Below are positions 8,137 through 15,206 of a stretch of DNA of 40,000 bases, one piece after another. A model generated the notes under the pieces. The model was not told the origin of the DNA, ran no database searches, and saw only the letters and a program-made list of their open reading frames with translations. A program made the translations under genes and the position numbers. This DNA is from Cognatilysobacter lacus (GTDB taxonomy: Bacteria; Pseudomonadota; Gammaproteobacteria; Xanthomonadales; Xanthomonadaceae), in NCBI RefSeq assembly GCF_008274655.1, contig NZ_VTRV01000004.1:1-40000 (forward strand), written 5' to 3'. Numbering within the stretch: position 1 is the first letter of the stretch; each line of letters opens with the position of its first letter.

Positions 8137-9192
8137 ATGACAGGCCCTCTTCCGCTCGCGCCGCACCCGCATGTCTGCCTGCTGCGGCTATCCGCGCTCG
8201 GCGACGTCACGCATGTGCTGCCGCTGATCCACACGTTGCGCGGCGGAATTCCACAGGTCCGCATCAGCTGGGTTATCGGCGTGGCTGAGCACCGCCTGCT
8301 GACCGGCCTGCCCGGCGTCGACTTCATCGTGTACGACAAGAAGAGCGGCGTCGCCGGGATGCGTGAACTGCGCCGCTCGATCCAGGCGCCCTTTGACGCC
8401 CTGCTGCAGATGCAGGTGGCCGCGCGCGCGAACTTGTTGTCGGCGTTTGTCCCCGCGCGTCGTCGCATCGGTTACGACCGCGCGCGCTCGAAGGACCTGC
8501 ACGGCCTGTTCGTGCGGGAACGCATCCCGGCCCGGCCCGGCGTCCACGCGCTCGATGCGATCGGAAGTTTCTGCGAGCCGTTGGGCCTCAAGCAGACGCA
8601 TGTGCGCTGGGAGATGCCGGTGCCGCAGGAAGCGTTCGACTGGGCCGCGGCGCAATGGCCGGATGACGGCCATCGCACGCTGCTGATTTCGCCCTGTTCG
8701 AGCCATGTGCGACGCAACTGGCGAAGCGAGCGTTACGCCGCGGTGGCGGACCATGCCGTCGCGCGCGGTTGGCGGGTGGTGCTCTGCGGCGGCCGCAGCG
8801 ACCTCGAACGCAAGGCCGGCGACGCGATCACCGCCGCGATGCGCTCCGCGCCGCTCGACCTGATCGGCAAGGACACGCTGAAGCAGTTGCCCGCATTGCT
8901 CGCCCGCGGCGACCTGCTGATGACCCCCGACTCGGGTCCCATGCACATCGCCAACGCGATGGGAACGAAAGTGCTGGGCCTGCACGCAGCCAGCAATCCG
9001 TTGCGCAGCGGGCCCTACAGCGACCTGCGCTACTGCGTCGATCGCTACGACACGGCGGCCCGACGCTTCCTGCACCGTCCCGCGGCCGACCTCGCCTGGG
9101 GCACGAAGATCGAATTCGACGATGTCATGGACCTGGTGACCGTCGAGGACGCGATCGCTGCCTTCGAACGCTACGTCGCCGATACCGCGTGA
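8137..9192 (+). CDS. Glycosyltransferase family 9 (heptosyltransferase-like)
   Basis: A 351-residue GT9 protein of the ADP-heptose:LPS heptosyltransferase group. The N-terminal RLSALGDVTHVLP places the conserved catalytic-region Asp at residue 23. The C-terminal nucleotide-sugar motif is TPDSGPMHIANAMGT (Asp265, then SGPMH), followed by KVLGLHAASNP. These enzymes act in the cytoplasm on the nascent lipopolysaccharide core. Placement next to kdkA supports a core-assembly role, most likely heptosyltransferase I or a related transferase; the acceptor cannot be decided here. The ATG at 8137 has no strong ribosome site. The kdkA start is only 19 bases away on the other strand, so the two promoters must overlap the coding regions. 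Confidence 0.9.
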   Translation: MTGPLPLAPHPHVCLLRLSALGDVTHVLPLIHTLRGGIPQVRISWVIGVAEHRLLTGLPGVDFIVYDKKSGVAGMRELRRSIQAPFDALLQMQVAARANLLSAFVPARRRIGYDRARSKDLHGLFVRERIPARPGVHALDAIGSFCEPLGLKQTHVRWEMPVPQEAFDWAAAQWPDDGHRTLLISPCSSHVRRNWRSERYAAVADHAVARGWRVVLCGGRSDLERKAGDAITAAMRSAPLDLIGKDTLKQLPALLARGDLLMTPDSGPMHIANAMGTKVLGLHAASNPLRSGPYSDLRYCVDRYDTAARRFLHRPAADLAWGTKIEFDDVMDLVTVEDAIAAFERYVADTA

Positions 9193-9201
9193 CTCTGGGG
9201 T

Positions 9202-9606
9202 TCAGCCTGCCGGCTGCCGATAGTCCTGGTACGACTTCTCTTCGACGTAGGCGGAACCCAGCGCGAGATTGATGTCCTTCTTGATGCGCGCGCGTTCGTC
9301 GTTCTCGAAGTAGACGGCGCGCGCGAGCCGGATGAACTCGGCATCGAACTCCTGCCGCTTCTCCTTGACCCGGATGTCGTCCTCGATCTCCCAAAGCCGC
9401 TCGTTGACTGCCTTGAGGTCGGCGCGCAGGGGGACCACGTCGTGGCCGGCGGCCGGGTGCGCCATCCACGTCTGCTCGAGCGCGGCAAGTTCCTTGCGCA
9501 CGTTCGCAAGCTTGGCCGCATCCTTCATGCGCTCGGACTTGATCTGCAGGATCGCGATCTTGTCGAGCAGTTCGCCAAACGAAACCGGCGCCTGGATCTC
9601 GGACAT
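9202..9606 (-). CDS. DUF6165 family protein
   Basis: A 134-residue protein that is mostly helical and highly charged, starting with IQAPVSFGELLDKIAILQIKSERM, a signature I associate with DUF6165. The helix-rich body (residues 20-95) has heptad-like spacing and could form a coiled coil. No signal peptide, membrane segment or catalytic motif is visible. Members are often found near lipopolysaccharide or glycosyltransferase genes, and here the neighbour is a GT9 gene converging from the other side (9 bases between stops). The function is unknown. The ATG at 9606 is preceded by a weak GAGG ribosome site. Confidence 0.82.
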   Translation of the reverse strand: MSEIQAPVSFGELLDKIAILQIKSERMKDAAKLANVRKELAALEQTWMAHPAAGHDVVPLRADLKAVNERLWEIEDDIRVKEKRQEFDAEFIRLARAVYFENDERARIKKDINLALGSAYVEEKSYQDYRQPAG

Positions 9607-9655
9607 GGGAGCCTCGGAAGCGGGGGACGATAGTGTAGCGGCGGGCTTCGCGCCC

Positions 9656-9684
9656 TTGTCGCACGGCTGCCTCCGCCGTATGAT
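9656..9684 (+). promoter_or_regulatory. Putative sigma-70 promoter of tRNA-Ser(CGA)
   Basis: TTGTCG (9656-9661) and TATGAT (9679-9684) with a 17-base spacer, 34 bases before the tRNA. The -35 start TTGT matches that of the other tRNA-Ser gene. Confidence 0.65.
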
Positions 9685-9718
9685 TCACGGCCCCGCTGCG
9701 CGTCGGCGGGCGTCATCT

Positions 9719-9809
<91 letters not shown>

Positions 9810-9819
9810 GATACGAAAC

Positions 9820-9843
9820 AGGCTCCCGAACGGGGGCCTTTTT
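9820..9843 (+). terminator. Intrinsic terminator of tRNA-Ser(CGA)
   Basis: A GC-rich stem AGGCTCCC / GGGGGCCT (one G-U pair) with a four-base loop followed by a T run (TTTTTCGTTTTC), starting 11 bases after the tRNA. Confidence 0.85.
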
Positions 9844-9934
9844 CGTTTTCGGCGCGCATAAGTGTTTTCCCGCCTTGCCCTCCGGCGCCTGCACGCCGAT
9901 GATTCGAAGGGCCAGCCGGCAGGCGTGCGAGCCC

Positions 9935-10639
9935 ATGATCGAATACGGACATCTGACCCACGCTGGATTGCGTCGCGAACTCAACGAGGACACCTACTAC
10001 GCCGACGGCGAGCTGGGCCTTTGGCTCGTCGCCGACGGCATGGGCGGGCACGAATACGGCGAGGTGGCCAGTGCGCTGGCCCGCGAGACCATCGTTCGCG
10101 AGATCCGCGACGGCACGCCGCTCGCGCAGGCGATCCGCATCGCCGACGAGGAAATCATCGCGATGTCACGGCGTCGCAACGACGCCTTGCCGATGGGCAC
10201 CACCGTCGTTGCCGCGCGCATCAAGGGCGACCGTTTCGAGGTTGCCTGGGTTGGCGACAGCCGCGTCTATCTGTGGCGCGAGGGGCAGCTGTTGCAGCTC
10301 TCGCAGGACCACAGCTACGTGCAGGAACTCATTGCCAATGGGGCGCTGACGCAGGAACAGGCGCGCAGCCACCCGCATCGCAACGTGGTCACGCAGGCGC
10401 TTGGCGTTACCGACCCGCGCAGCCTGAACGTGGAAACGATGACCGGCGAGTTGCGTCCGGGCATGCAATTGCTGCTGTGTTCGGACGGATTGACGGAAGA
10501 AGTCGACGATCGTGCGATCGCGCGGGTGCTCGCGCAGCTCGACTGCAGTGCGCAGGAATCGGCGGAAACGCTCGTCGCCGCGGCGCTCGATGGCGGCGGC
10601 TCGGACAACATCACCGTGGTGCTGGTGCGTCGCGCCTGA
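9935..10639 (+). CDS. PP2C-family serine/threonine protein phosphatase
   Basis: A 234-residue single-domain phosphatase of the PPM/PP2C (Stp-type) family, which removes phosphate from Ser/Thr using two metal ions. Motifs in order: RELNEDTYY (Asp19), VADGMGG (Asp34, Gly35), MGTTVVAA (87-94), WVGDSRVYLW (Asp108), LCSDGLTEEV (Asp184) and GGSDNITVVLV (Asp224, Asn225). All metal-binding Asp residues are present. It has no signal peptide or membrane helix, so it is cytoplasmic. The ATG at 9935 places the N-terminus where family homology begins; upstream in-frame ATGs would add unrelated residues. No Ser/Thr kinase or FHA gene is in this window, so its partner kinase is elsewhere or unknown. It converges on dnaQ with 3 bases between stop codons. 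Confidence 0.92.
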   Translation: MIEYGHLTHAGLRRELNEDTYYADGELGLWLVADGMGGHEYGEVASALARETIVREIRDGTPLAQAIRIADEEIIAMSRRRNDALPMGTTVVAARIKGDRFEVAWVGDSRVYLWREGQLLQLSQDHSYVQELIANGALTQEQARSHPHRNVVTQALGVTDPRSLNVETMTGELRPGMQLLLCSDGLTEEVDDRAIARVLAQLDCSAQESAETLVAAALDGGGSDNITVVLVRRA

Positions 10640-10642
10640 AGA

Positions 10643-11383
10643 TCAGGCGGGCGCGAGGGCGCCGCCTGCGCCCGCCTCGTCGTGCGCGGTCCGATCCCAG
10701 ACGACGGTGCCAGCCTTCTTGCGAATGGAGGCGAGCCGCGCCTCGTGTGCATCGAGGTCGTGGGCCGCAACCTGCACGCGCGGCCTCGGGCGGCTGAGGT
10801 CGATCTCGAACGGAAGCGCCTGCGCGCCGAGCTCGGCGGCGACATCCCCGAAGCCCAGGTCGCTCTGTCCCGACGTCAGGCCGATGTAGACCTCGGCGAG
10901 AAGCTGGGCATCGAGCAGCGCGCCGTGCAGCTGGCGATGCGAATTGTCGACACCGAGGCGACGGCAGAGCGCGTCGAGTGAATTGCGCTGCCCCGGGAAA
11001 CGCTTGCGCGCGAGGAGCAACGTGTCCTCGACGCTGCAACGGTGCGCGAGGCAGCCGAAATGCGAGCCGCACAGGCGCAGTTCGTTGTCCAGGAAGCCGA
11101 CGTCGAACGTGGCGTTGTGGATGATCAGCTCGGCGCCTTCGATGAAGGCGAGAAACTCCTCGACGACCTCCGCGAAACTGGGCTTGTCGGACAGGAAATC
11201 GAGCGTAAGTCCGGTGACTTCCTGCGCCCCCGGCTCGAATTCGCAGCCCGGATTGAGGTAGCGGTGGAACGTGCGGCCGGTCGGCCGGCGCTCGATGAAC
11301 TCCACGCAGCCGATTTCGACGACGCGGCAGCCGCGTTCCCAGCTCAGGCCGGTGGTTTCGGTATCGAGGATGACCTGGCGCAT
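10643..11383 (-). CDS. dnaQ: DNA polymerase III epsilon subunit (proofreading exonuclease)
   Basis: A 246-residue DEDDh 3'-5' exonuclease that proofreads within the polymerase III core. Exo I is ILDTETTGL (Asp7, Glu9), Exo II is HNATFDVGFL (Asp94), and Exo III is QLHGALLDAQLLAEVY (His153, Asp158). The C-terminal part (about 175-246) corresponds to the region that binds the alpha subunit. It lies 76 bases downstream of rnhA on the same strand, probably in one transcript. In E. coli the same two genes are divergent. Confidence 0.97.
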   Translation of the reverse strand: MRQVILDTETTGLSWERGCRVVEIGCVEFIERRPTGRTFHRYLNPGCEFEPGAQEVTGLTLDFLSDKPSFAEVVEEFLAFIEGAELIIHNATFDVGFLDNELRLCGSHFGCLAHRCSVEDTLLLARKRFPGQRNSLDALCRRLGVDNSHRQLHGALLDAQLLAEVYIGLTSGQSDLGFGDVAAELGAQALPFEIDLSRPRPRVQVAAHDLDAHEARLASIRKKAGTVVWDRTAHDEAGAGGALAPA

Positions 11384-11459
11384 GGCGGTTCCGGGACGTC
11401 GTTGCGCACAAGCCTAACGACGACGCGTCGCACACGTGCGTGCGCGACGCGCGCATCGG

Positions 11460-11924
11460 TCACGCGTGGCGGCGCTCACCCTGCTTGATCGCTGTGGCGG
11501 CCACGCGCGCGAGCTCGTCGACCCGTTCGTTGTCCGGATCGCCGTTGTGGCCCTTCACCCAGTGCCACTGCACATGGTGACGGTCGGTCGCGGCCTTCAG
11601 GCGCTCCCACAGGTCGCGATTCTTGACCGGGGCCCCGGCGGCCGTCTTCCATCCGCGACGCACCCAACCCGGCATCCACTCGGTGATGCCCTGCCGGACG
11701 TACTGGGAATCCGTGTAGAGGTCGATGCCACAGCCTTCGGTCAACGTTTCCAGTGCCTGGATCGCTGCCATCAGCTCCATTCGGTTGTTCGTCGTGTCGA
11801 CTTCGCCGCCCGAAAGCTCGCGTTCGCGGCCCTTGTAGCGCAGCAACGCGCCCCAGCCGCCGGGGCCGGGATTGCCGAGGCAGGCGCCGTCGGTGTGGAT
11901 TTCGACCGCCTTGAGGTCGTTCAT
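11460..11924 (-). CDS. rnhA: Ribonuclease HI
   Basis: A 154-residue enzyme that cuts the RNA strand of RNA-DNA hybrids, removing R-loops and primers. The active site is complete: Asp12, Glu50, Asp72, His126 and Asp136, each exactly two positions later than in the E. coli enzyme. Motifs [24 protein letters not shown] and YTDSQYV are plain. The ATG at 11924 gives a length one residue shorter than E. coli RNase HI. An alternative ATG five codons upstream (11939) is possible, and neither has a strong ribosome site. Further upstream the frame stays open but encodes nothing recognisable. Confidence 0.96.
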   Translation of the reverse strand: MNDLKAVEIHTDGACLGNPGPGGWGALLRYKGRERELSGGEVDTTNNRMELMAAIQALETLTEGCGIDLYTDSQYVRQGITEWMPGWVRRGWKTAAGAPVKNRDLWERLKAATDRHHVQWHWVKGHNGDPDNERVDELARVAATAIKQGERRHA

Positions 11925-12208
11925 CGGGTTTTCGCGCATCCGCCATTGTGCCCCGCCCGTTGGCTGGACCGCTCGTCGGGGCGTTTCCATACGCTTAAGT
12001 ATGGATGTCGGAGCCTCGAAATCAGTCATTTAGGGAACATTTCTCAACATCTGCGGCCGGTGAGGGCCGGCTGTCACGGTCACCGAGGGTTGACGGGGCC
12101 GGCCGGGGTGGGCAAGGTCGCCCCTTCTTCGGGACCAGCACCCCAGCCGTTCAGCGTATTCAGGAGGCATCACGCTGAGGTGGCCCTAACCGATGGAGGT
12201 ACTTGCCA
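11925..12208. promoter_or_regulatory. Divergent rnhA-gloB control region
   Basis: A 284-base gap between divergent starts with no convincing gene. It contains an inverted repeat CCATAC-GCTTAA-GTATGG at 11987-12004 and an AT-richer stretch at 12019-12050 that may hold the rnhA promoter. On the minus strand TTGAGA (12042-12047) is followed 17 bases later by a poor -10 box, so the assignment is weak. A GGAGGT ribosome site for gloB lies at 12195-12200. Confidence 0.35.
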
Positions 12209-12991
12209 ATGCGTCTGCAGCCGTTGAGTGCGCGCGTCGACAACTACATCTGGGTACTACGCAATTCCAAGGGCCGAGCGCTGGTGGTTGATCCCGGCGA
12301 AGCCGGCCCGGTTCTGCAAGCAGCCAACGCCGATGCCTTCGTGCCCGCGGCGATCCTGCTGACCCACCACCACGATGACCACGTGGCCGGTGCCGCCTCC
12401 CTCCTGGAGCGCTGGCACGACACACCGGTCTACGGCCCGGACGACGACCGCGTCGGCCTGCACATGCACCGCCCCGCCGACGGCGAGGCTTTCCATATCG
12501 ACGACTGGTCGATTCGAGTGATGCACGTGCCGGGCCATACCCGCACGCACATCGCTTTCTACGTCGAGGACGCCGGGAACGATCCCGTGCTGTTCTGCGG
12601 CGACACCCTCTTCAGCCTCGGCTGTGGACGCCTCTTCGAAGGCGACGCGTCCGAGATGGAGAACTCGTTGGGGAGGCTCGCAGCGCTCCCACCCGCTACC
12701 CGGGTCTGCTGCGGGCACGAGTACACGCTGGCCAATGCCGCATTTGCGGTGGTGGTTGAACCCGACAACGCGGCGCTGCGGCGCCGCATGAAGGAGGCCA
12801 AGACCATGCGAGACGCTCGACAGCCCACGCTCCCGACCACGATCGGCAGCGAACTTGCCTGCAATCCCTTCCTGCGCTGCGATCAGCCCGCGGTCGTAGA
12901 CGCCGCGTCGCGCCGCCTGGGCCGCGCGCCCGCCGGCCGCGTCGAAACGTTCGCCACGCTGCGCGCGTGGAAAGACGGATTCGCGGCATGA
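12209..12991 (+). CDS. gloB: Hydroxyacylglutathione hydrolase (glyoxalase II)
   Basis: A 260-residue MBL-fold enzyme that hydrolyses S-D-lactoylglutathione to D-lactate and glutathione, the second step of methylglyoxal detoxification. The metal motif THHHDDH supplies His53, His55, Asp57 and His58; the others are His110 (VPGHT), Asp132 (CGDTLF) and His170 (CCGHEYT). FSLGCGRLFEG and the C-terminal NPFLR are family signatures. The ATG at 12209 sits 8 bases after GGAGGT; the in-frame TTG two codons earlier is too close to that site. Its stop codon overlaps the mltD start (ATGA). Confidence 0.96.
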   Translation: MRLQPLSARVDNYIWVLRNSKGRALVVDPGEAGPVLQAANADAFVPAAILLTHHHDDHVAGAASLLERWHDTPVYGPDDDRVGLHMHRPADGEAFHIDDWSIRVMHVPGHTRTHIAFYVEDAGNDPVLFCGDTLFSLGCGRLFEGDASEMENSLGRLAALPPATRVCCGHEYTLANAAFAVVVEPDNAALRRRMKEAKTMRDARQPTLPTTIGSELACNPFLRCDQPAVVDAASRRLGRAPAGRVETFATLRAWKDGFAA

Positions 12992-14091
12992 ACACTCTTC
13001 TTAATAAGACGGGCGCCGCCGCGCTCGTGGCAGCGCTTGGGCTCGCCGCGACCGGCACCACGCTTGCCGCCGATGCCTCCGACAGCCGTAACGGCCGCGA
13101 GATCTACGAGCACTTCCGCGCCGGCCTGGCCGAACCGGAATGCCCCGCCCAGCCCTCGCGCTGGACTCACCAGTTCGCCAACGCACCCGAGCGCCTGGCC
13201 GATCGAAGCGACGACACGCTGGTGCTGTTCGGCCACGTGGTCGAGTCGGTCCGCGCGGCGCATCTGCCGACCGAATACGCGCTGATCCCGTTCGTTGAAA
13301 GCGGCTACAAGCCGAGTGCGCGCAGCAGCGCCGGCCCGGCCGGGCTGTGGCAGATGATCACCACGACGGCACGCAACCACAACGTCCCGATGCGCGCGGG
13401 TTACGACGGCCGGCTTTCGCCGGTCGACTCCACCCGCGCCGCCGTGCGTTATCTCAAGACCCTGCACGGCATGTTCGGTGGCAACTGGCGACTGGCGGTC
13501 ATGGCGTACAACGCGGGCGAATACCGCGTGTTCGGCGCGATCAAGCGCGCCGGCCAGACCCCGCGCACGGCGAAGCCCGAATCGCTCGGGGGGCTTTCCG
13601 CCATCACCCAGGCATACGACGACAAACTGCACGCGATTTCGTGCGTGATTGCACGCGCCGATGACCAGCCCCGTTTCATGGCGTCGCTCGATCGCCCGGT
13701 CCGCGCGCTGGGACCGATCGCGTCTTCGCAGACGATGATCGCCATGGAGCGCCCGAAGCCCAGCCCGGCCGCCGCGATCGAGACTGCTTCAGTGATGGCG
13801 CCGGGTTCCGCGGCCTCCGCGCTTGGCAGCGTGGCCGGCGCGTCGCCGGGTGCCTCGGCGGTTGCCAGCGTGCTGTCGCCTTCGCCGCAGCCCGCGTCGG
13901 CGGACACCGTGGCGGCGTTCGCTACGTCGTCGCCACGCCGCCACATCGTCGCAGCGGGCGAAAGCCTGTGGATGATCGCGCGCCGCTACAAGGTCAGCGT
14001 CGCCGAACTGCTGAGCCTCAACGGGTTGCACGCCAGCCGTTTGCTCGCGCCCGGCATGGTGCTGGCCGTGGATTCGCTCGCCTCGAAGTAG
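12988..14091 (+). CDS. MltD-like lytic transglycosylase with LysM domain
   Basis: A 367-residue exported murein-processing enzyme. A Sec signal peptide ([20 protein letters not shown], cleavage likely after the Ala-Ala near 28) has no lipobox cysteine, unlike E. coli MltD. The SLT domain has the catalytic Glu104 in [11 protein letters not shown], then [10 protein letters not shown] and [11 protein letters not shown] Ser/Ala/Pro-rich linker (about 255-310) leads to one LysM domain (about 315-360, [19 protein letters not shown]) that binds peptidoglycan. E. coli MltD has two LysM domains, so this is a shorter form. It is translationally coupled to gloB, an arrangement I also associate with E. 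coli, where gloB and mltD are neighbours. Confidence 0.92.
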   Translation: MNTLLNKTGAAALVAALGLAATGTTLAADASDSRNGREIYEHFRAGLAEPECPAQPSRWTHQFANAPERLADRSDDTLVLFGHVVESVRAAHLPTEYALIPFVESGYKPSARSSAGPAGLWQMITTTARNHNVPMRAGYDGRLSPVDSTRAAVRYLKTLHGMFGGNWRLAVMAYNAGEYRVFGAIKRAGQTPRTAKPESLGGLSAITQAYDDKLHAISCVIARADDQPRFMASLDRPVRALGPIASSQTMIAMERPKPSPAAAIETASVMAPGSAASALGSVAGASPGASAVASVLSPSPQPASADTVAAFATSSPRRHIVAAGESLWMIARRYKVSVAELLSLNGLHASRLLAPGMVLAVDSLASK

Positions 14092-14119
14092 CCTCGCGCG
14101 CTCGCGGCGGGCACACTAC

Positions 14120-14146
14120 GGCGCCCCGCCCACCGCAATGGGCGCC
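14120..14146 (+). other. Hairpin between mltD and fabI
   Basis: A 7-bp stem GGCGCCC / GGGCGCC around a 13-base loop, ending 15 bases before the fabI start and just before its ribosome site. There is no T run. It could be an mltD 3' end or part of the fabI leader; nothing decides between these. Confidence 0.35.
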
Positions 14147-14161
14147 AGTTACGGAGAGCAC

Positions 14162-14956
14162 ATGGGTTTCCTTCAGGGCAAGCGCGCACTGATCACGGGT
14201 ATCGCGAGCCAGCGCTCGATCGCGAGCGGCATCGCCGAGGCAATGCATCGCCAGGGCGCCGAACTCGCCTTCACGTACCAGAACGAGAAGCTCAAGTCGC
14301 GCGTCGAAGCCGCCGCCGCCGAGTGCGGCAGCGACATCGTGATCCCGCTGGACGTCAGCAGCGATGAACAGATCGCTCAGTGCTTCGAACAGCTCGGCAA
14401 GCGCTGGGACGGCTTCGACATCCTGGTGCACGCCATCGCCTACGCGCCGCGCGAGGCGATCGAAGGCGAGTTCCTCGACGGCCTGACCCGCGAAAACTTC
14501 GCGATGGCGCACGACATCTCGGCGTATTCGCTCGCCGCCCTCGCCAAGGCCGCGCGCCCGATGATGCAGGGACGCCACGGCTCGATCCTGACGTTGAGCT
14601 ACCTCGGCGCGGAGCGCGCGCTGCAGAACTACAACGTCATGGGCGTCGCGAAGGCGAGCCTCGAAGCCACGGTGCGCTACCTCGCGCTCAACCTCGGGCC
14701 GGAGGGCACGCGCGTGAACGCCATCTCCGCGGGCCCGATCAAGACGCTTGCGGCCGCCGGCATCGCCAACTTCCGCAAGATGCTCCACCACTTCGAGTCG
14801 TACGCGCCGATGCGCCGCAGCGTCACCATCGAGGACGTCGGCAACGCAGCGGCGTTCCTGTGCTCGGACCTCGCGGCGGGCATCACCGGCGAAGTGACGT
14901 ACGTCGACTCGGGCTACAACATCCTCGGGATGACGGGCATCGGCGACGAAGATTGA
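14162..14956 (+). CDS. fabI: Enoyl-[acyl-carrier-protein] reductase (NADH)
   Basis: A 264-residue short-chain dehydrogenase-fold enzyme that performs the last reduction of each fatty-acid elongation cycle in the cytoplasm. The N-terminus [20 protein letters not shown] carries the FabI-type nucleotide site. The active site is Tyr147, Tyr157 and Lys164 ([19 protein letters not shown]), with the FabI spacing Tyr-x6-Lys. [13 protein letters not shown] is the substrate-loop region that triclosan-type inhibitors contact in the family. A GGAGAG ribosome site precedes the ATG at 14162; a start 24 bases upstream is not needed. A strong terminator follows. Confidence 0.96.
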   Translation: MGFLQGKRALITGIASQRSIASGIAEAMHRQGAELAFTYQNEKLKSRVEAAAAECGSDIVIPLDVSSDEQIAQCFEQLGKRWDGFDILVHAIAYAPREAIEGEFLDGLTRENFAMAHDISAYSLAALAKAARPMMQGRHGSILTLSYLGAERALQNYNVMGVAKASLEATVRYLALNLGPEGTRVNAISAGPIKTLAAAGIANFRKMLHHFESYAPMRRSVTIEDVGNAAAFLCSDLAAGITGEVTYVDSGYNILGMTGIGDED

Positions 14957-14982
14957 TCGGACGCGACGCCAACTGACCGAAA

Positions 14983-15009
14983 AAAAAGCCCGGCAATGCC
15001 GGGCTTTTT
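14983..15009. terminator. Intrinsic terminator of fabI
   Basis: A 12-bp inverted repeat AAAAAGCCCGGC / GCCGGGCTTTTT with loop AAT, flanked by A-rich and T-rich runs, so it could work in both directions. Confidence 0.92.
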
Positions 15010-15049
15010 CTTTGCTTATGAAGGCGGCAGTACGTGCGGACAGGCTGGC

Positions 15050-15105
15050 GGTCGCGGGGTCGTGCGGTCGCGGGGTCGTGCGGTCGTGCGGTCGTGCGGT
15101 TGTTG
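15050..15105. repeat. 8-bp tandem repeat array
   Basis: Six consecutive 8-base units at 15050-15097 in the order A-B-A-B-B-B, where A is GGTCGCGG and B is GGTCGTGC, followed by a degenerate seventh unit GGTTGTTG. The unit is not a multiple of three and no gene covers it. It lies between the fabI terminator and the 3' end of ppiD. Confidence 0.9.
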
Positions 15106-15152
15106 TCCAACATCGGCGCGGCCGGTCGGCGTTGCCGCAACGAGCGCCCGGA

Positions 15153-15187
15153 TACGACGACGGCCCGCCACCAGGCGAGCCGTCGTA
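15153..15187 (-). terminator. Candidate 3' hairpin of ppiD
   Basis: A long near-perfect stem in which TACGACGGC-T-CGCC on the minus strand pairs with GGCG-G-GCCGTCGT around a short loop. It starts 20 bases after the ppiD stop codon. There is no T run, so it may be an RNA 3'-end stabiliser rather than an intrinsic terminator. Confidence 0.5.
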
Positions 15188-15206
15188 CGCCATCAGAGGC
15201 AGGAGG

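Noticed and set aside
11925-12040. Upstream extension of rnhA or a remnant of a neighbouring gene
   Set aside because: The frame is open but the translation shows no homology I can recognise, and RNase HI homology begins at 11924.
15050-15105. CRISPR array or coding repeat
   Set aside because: The units are contiguous 8-mers without spacers and not a multiple of three, so neither fits.
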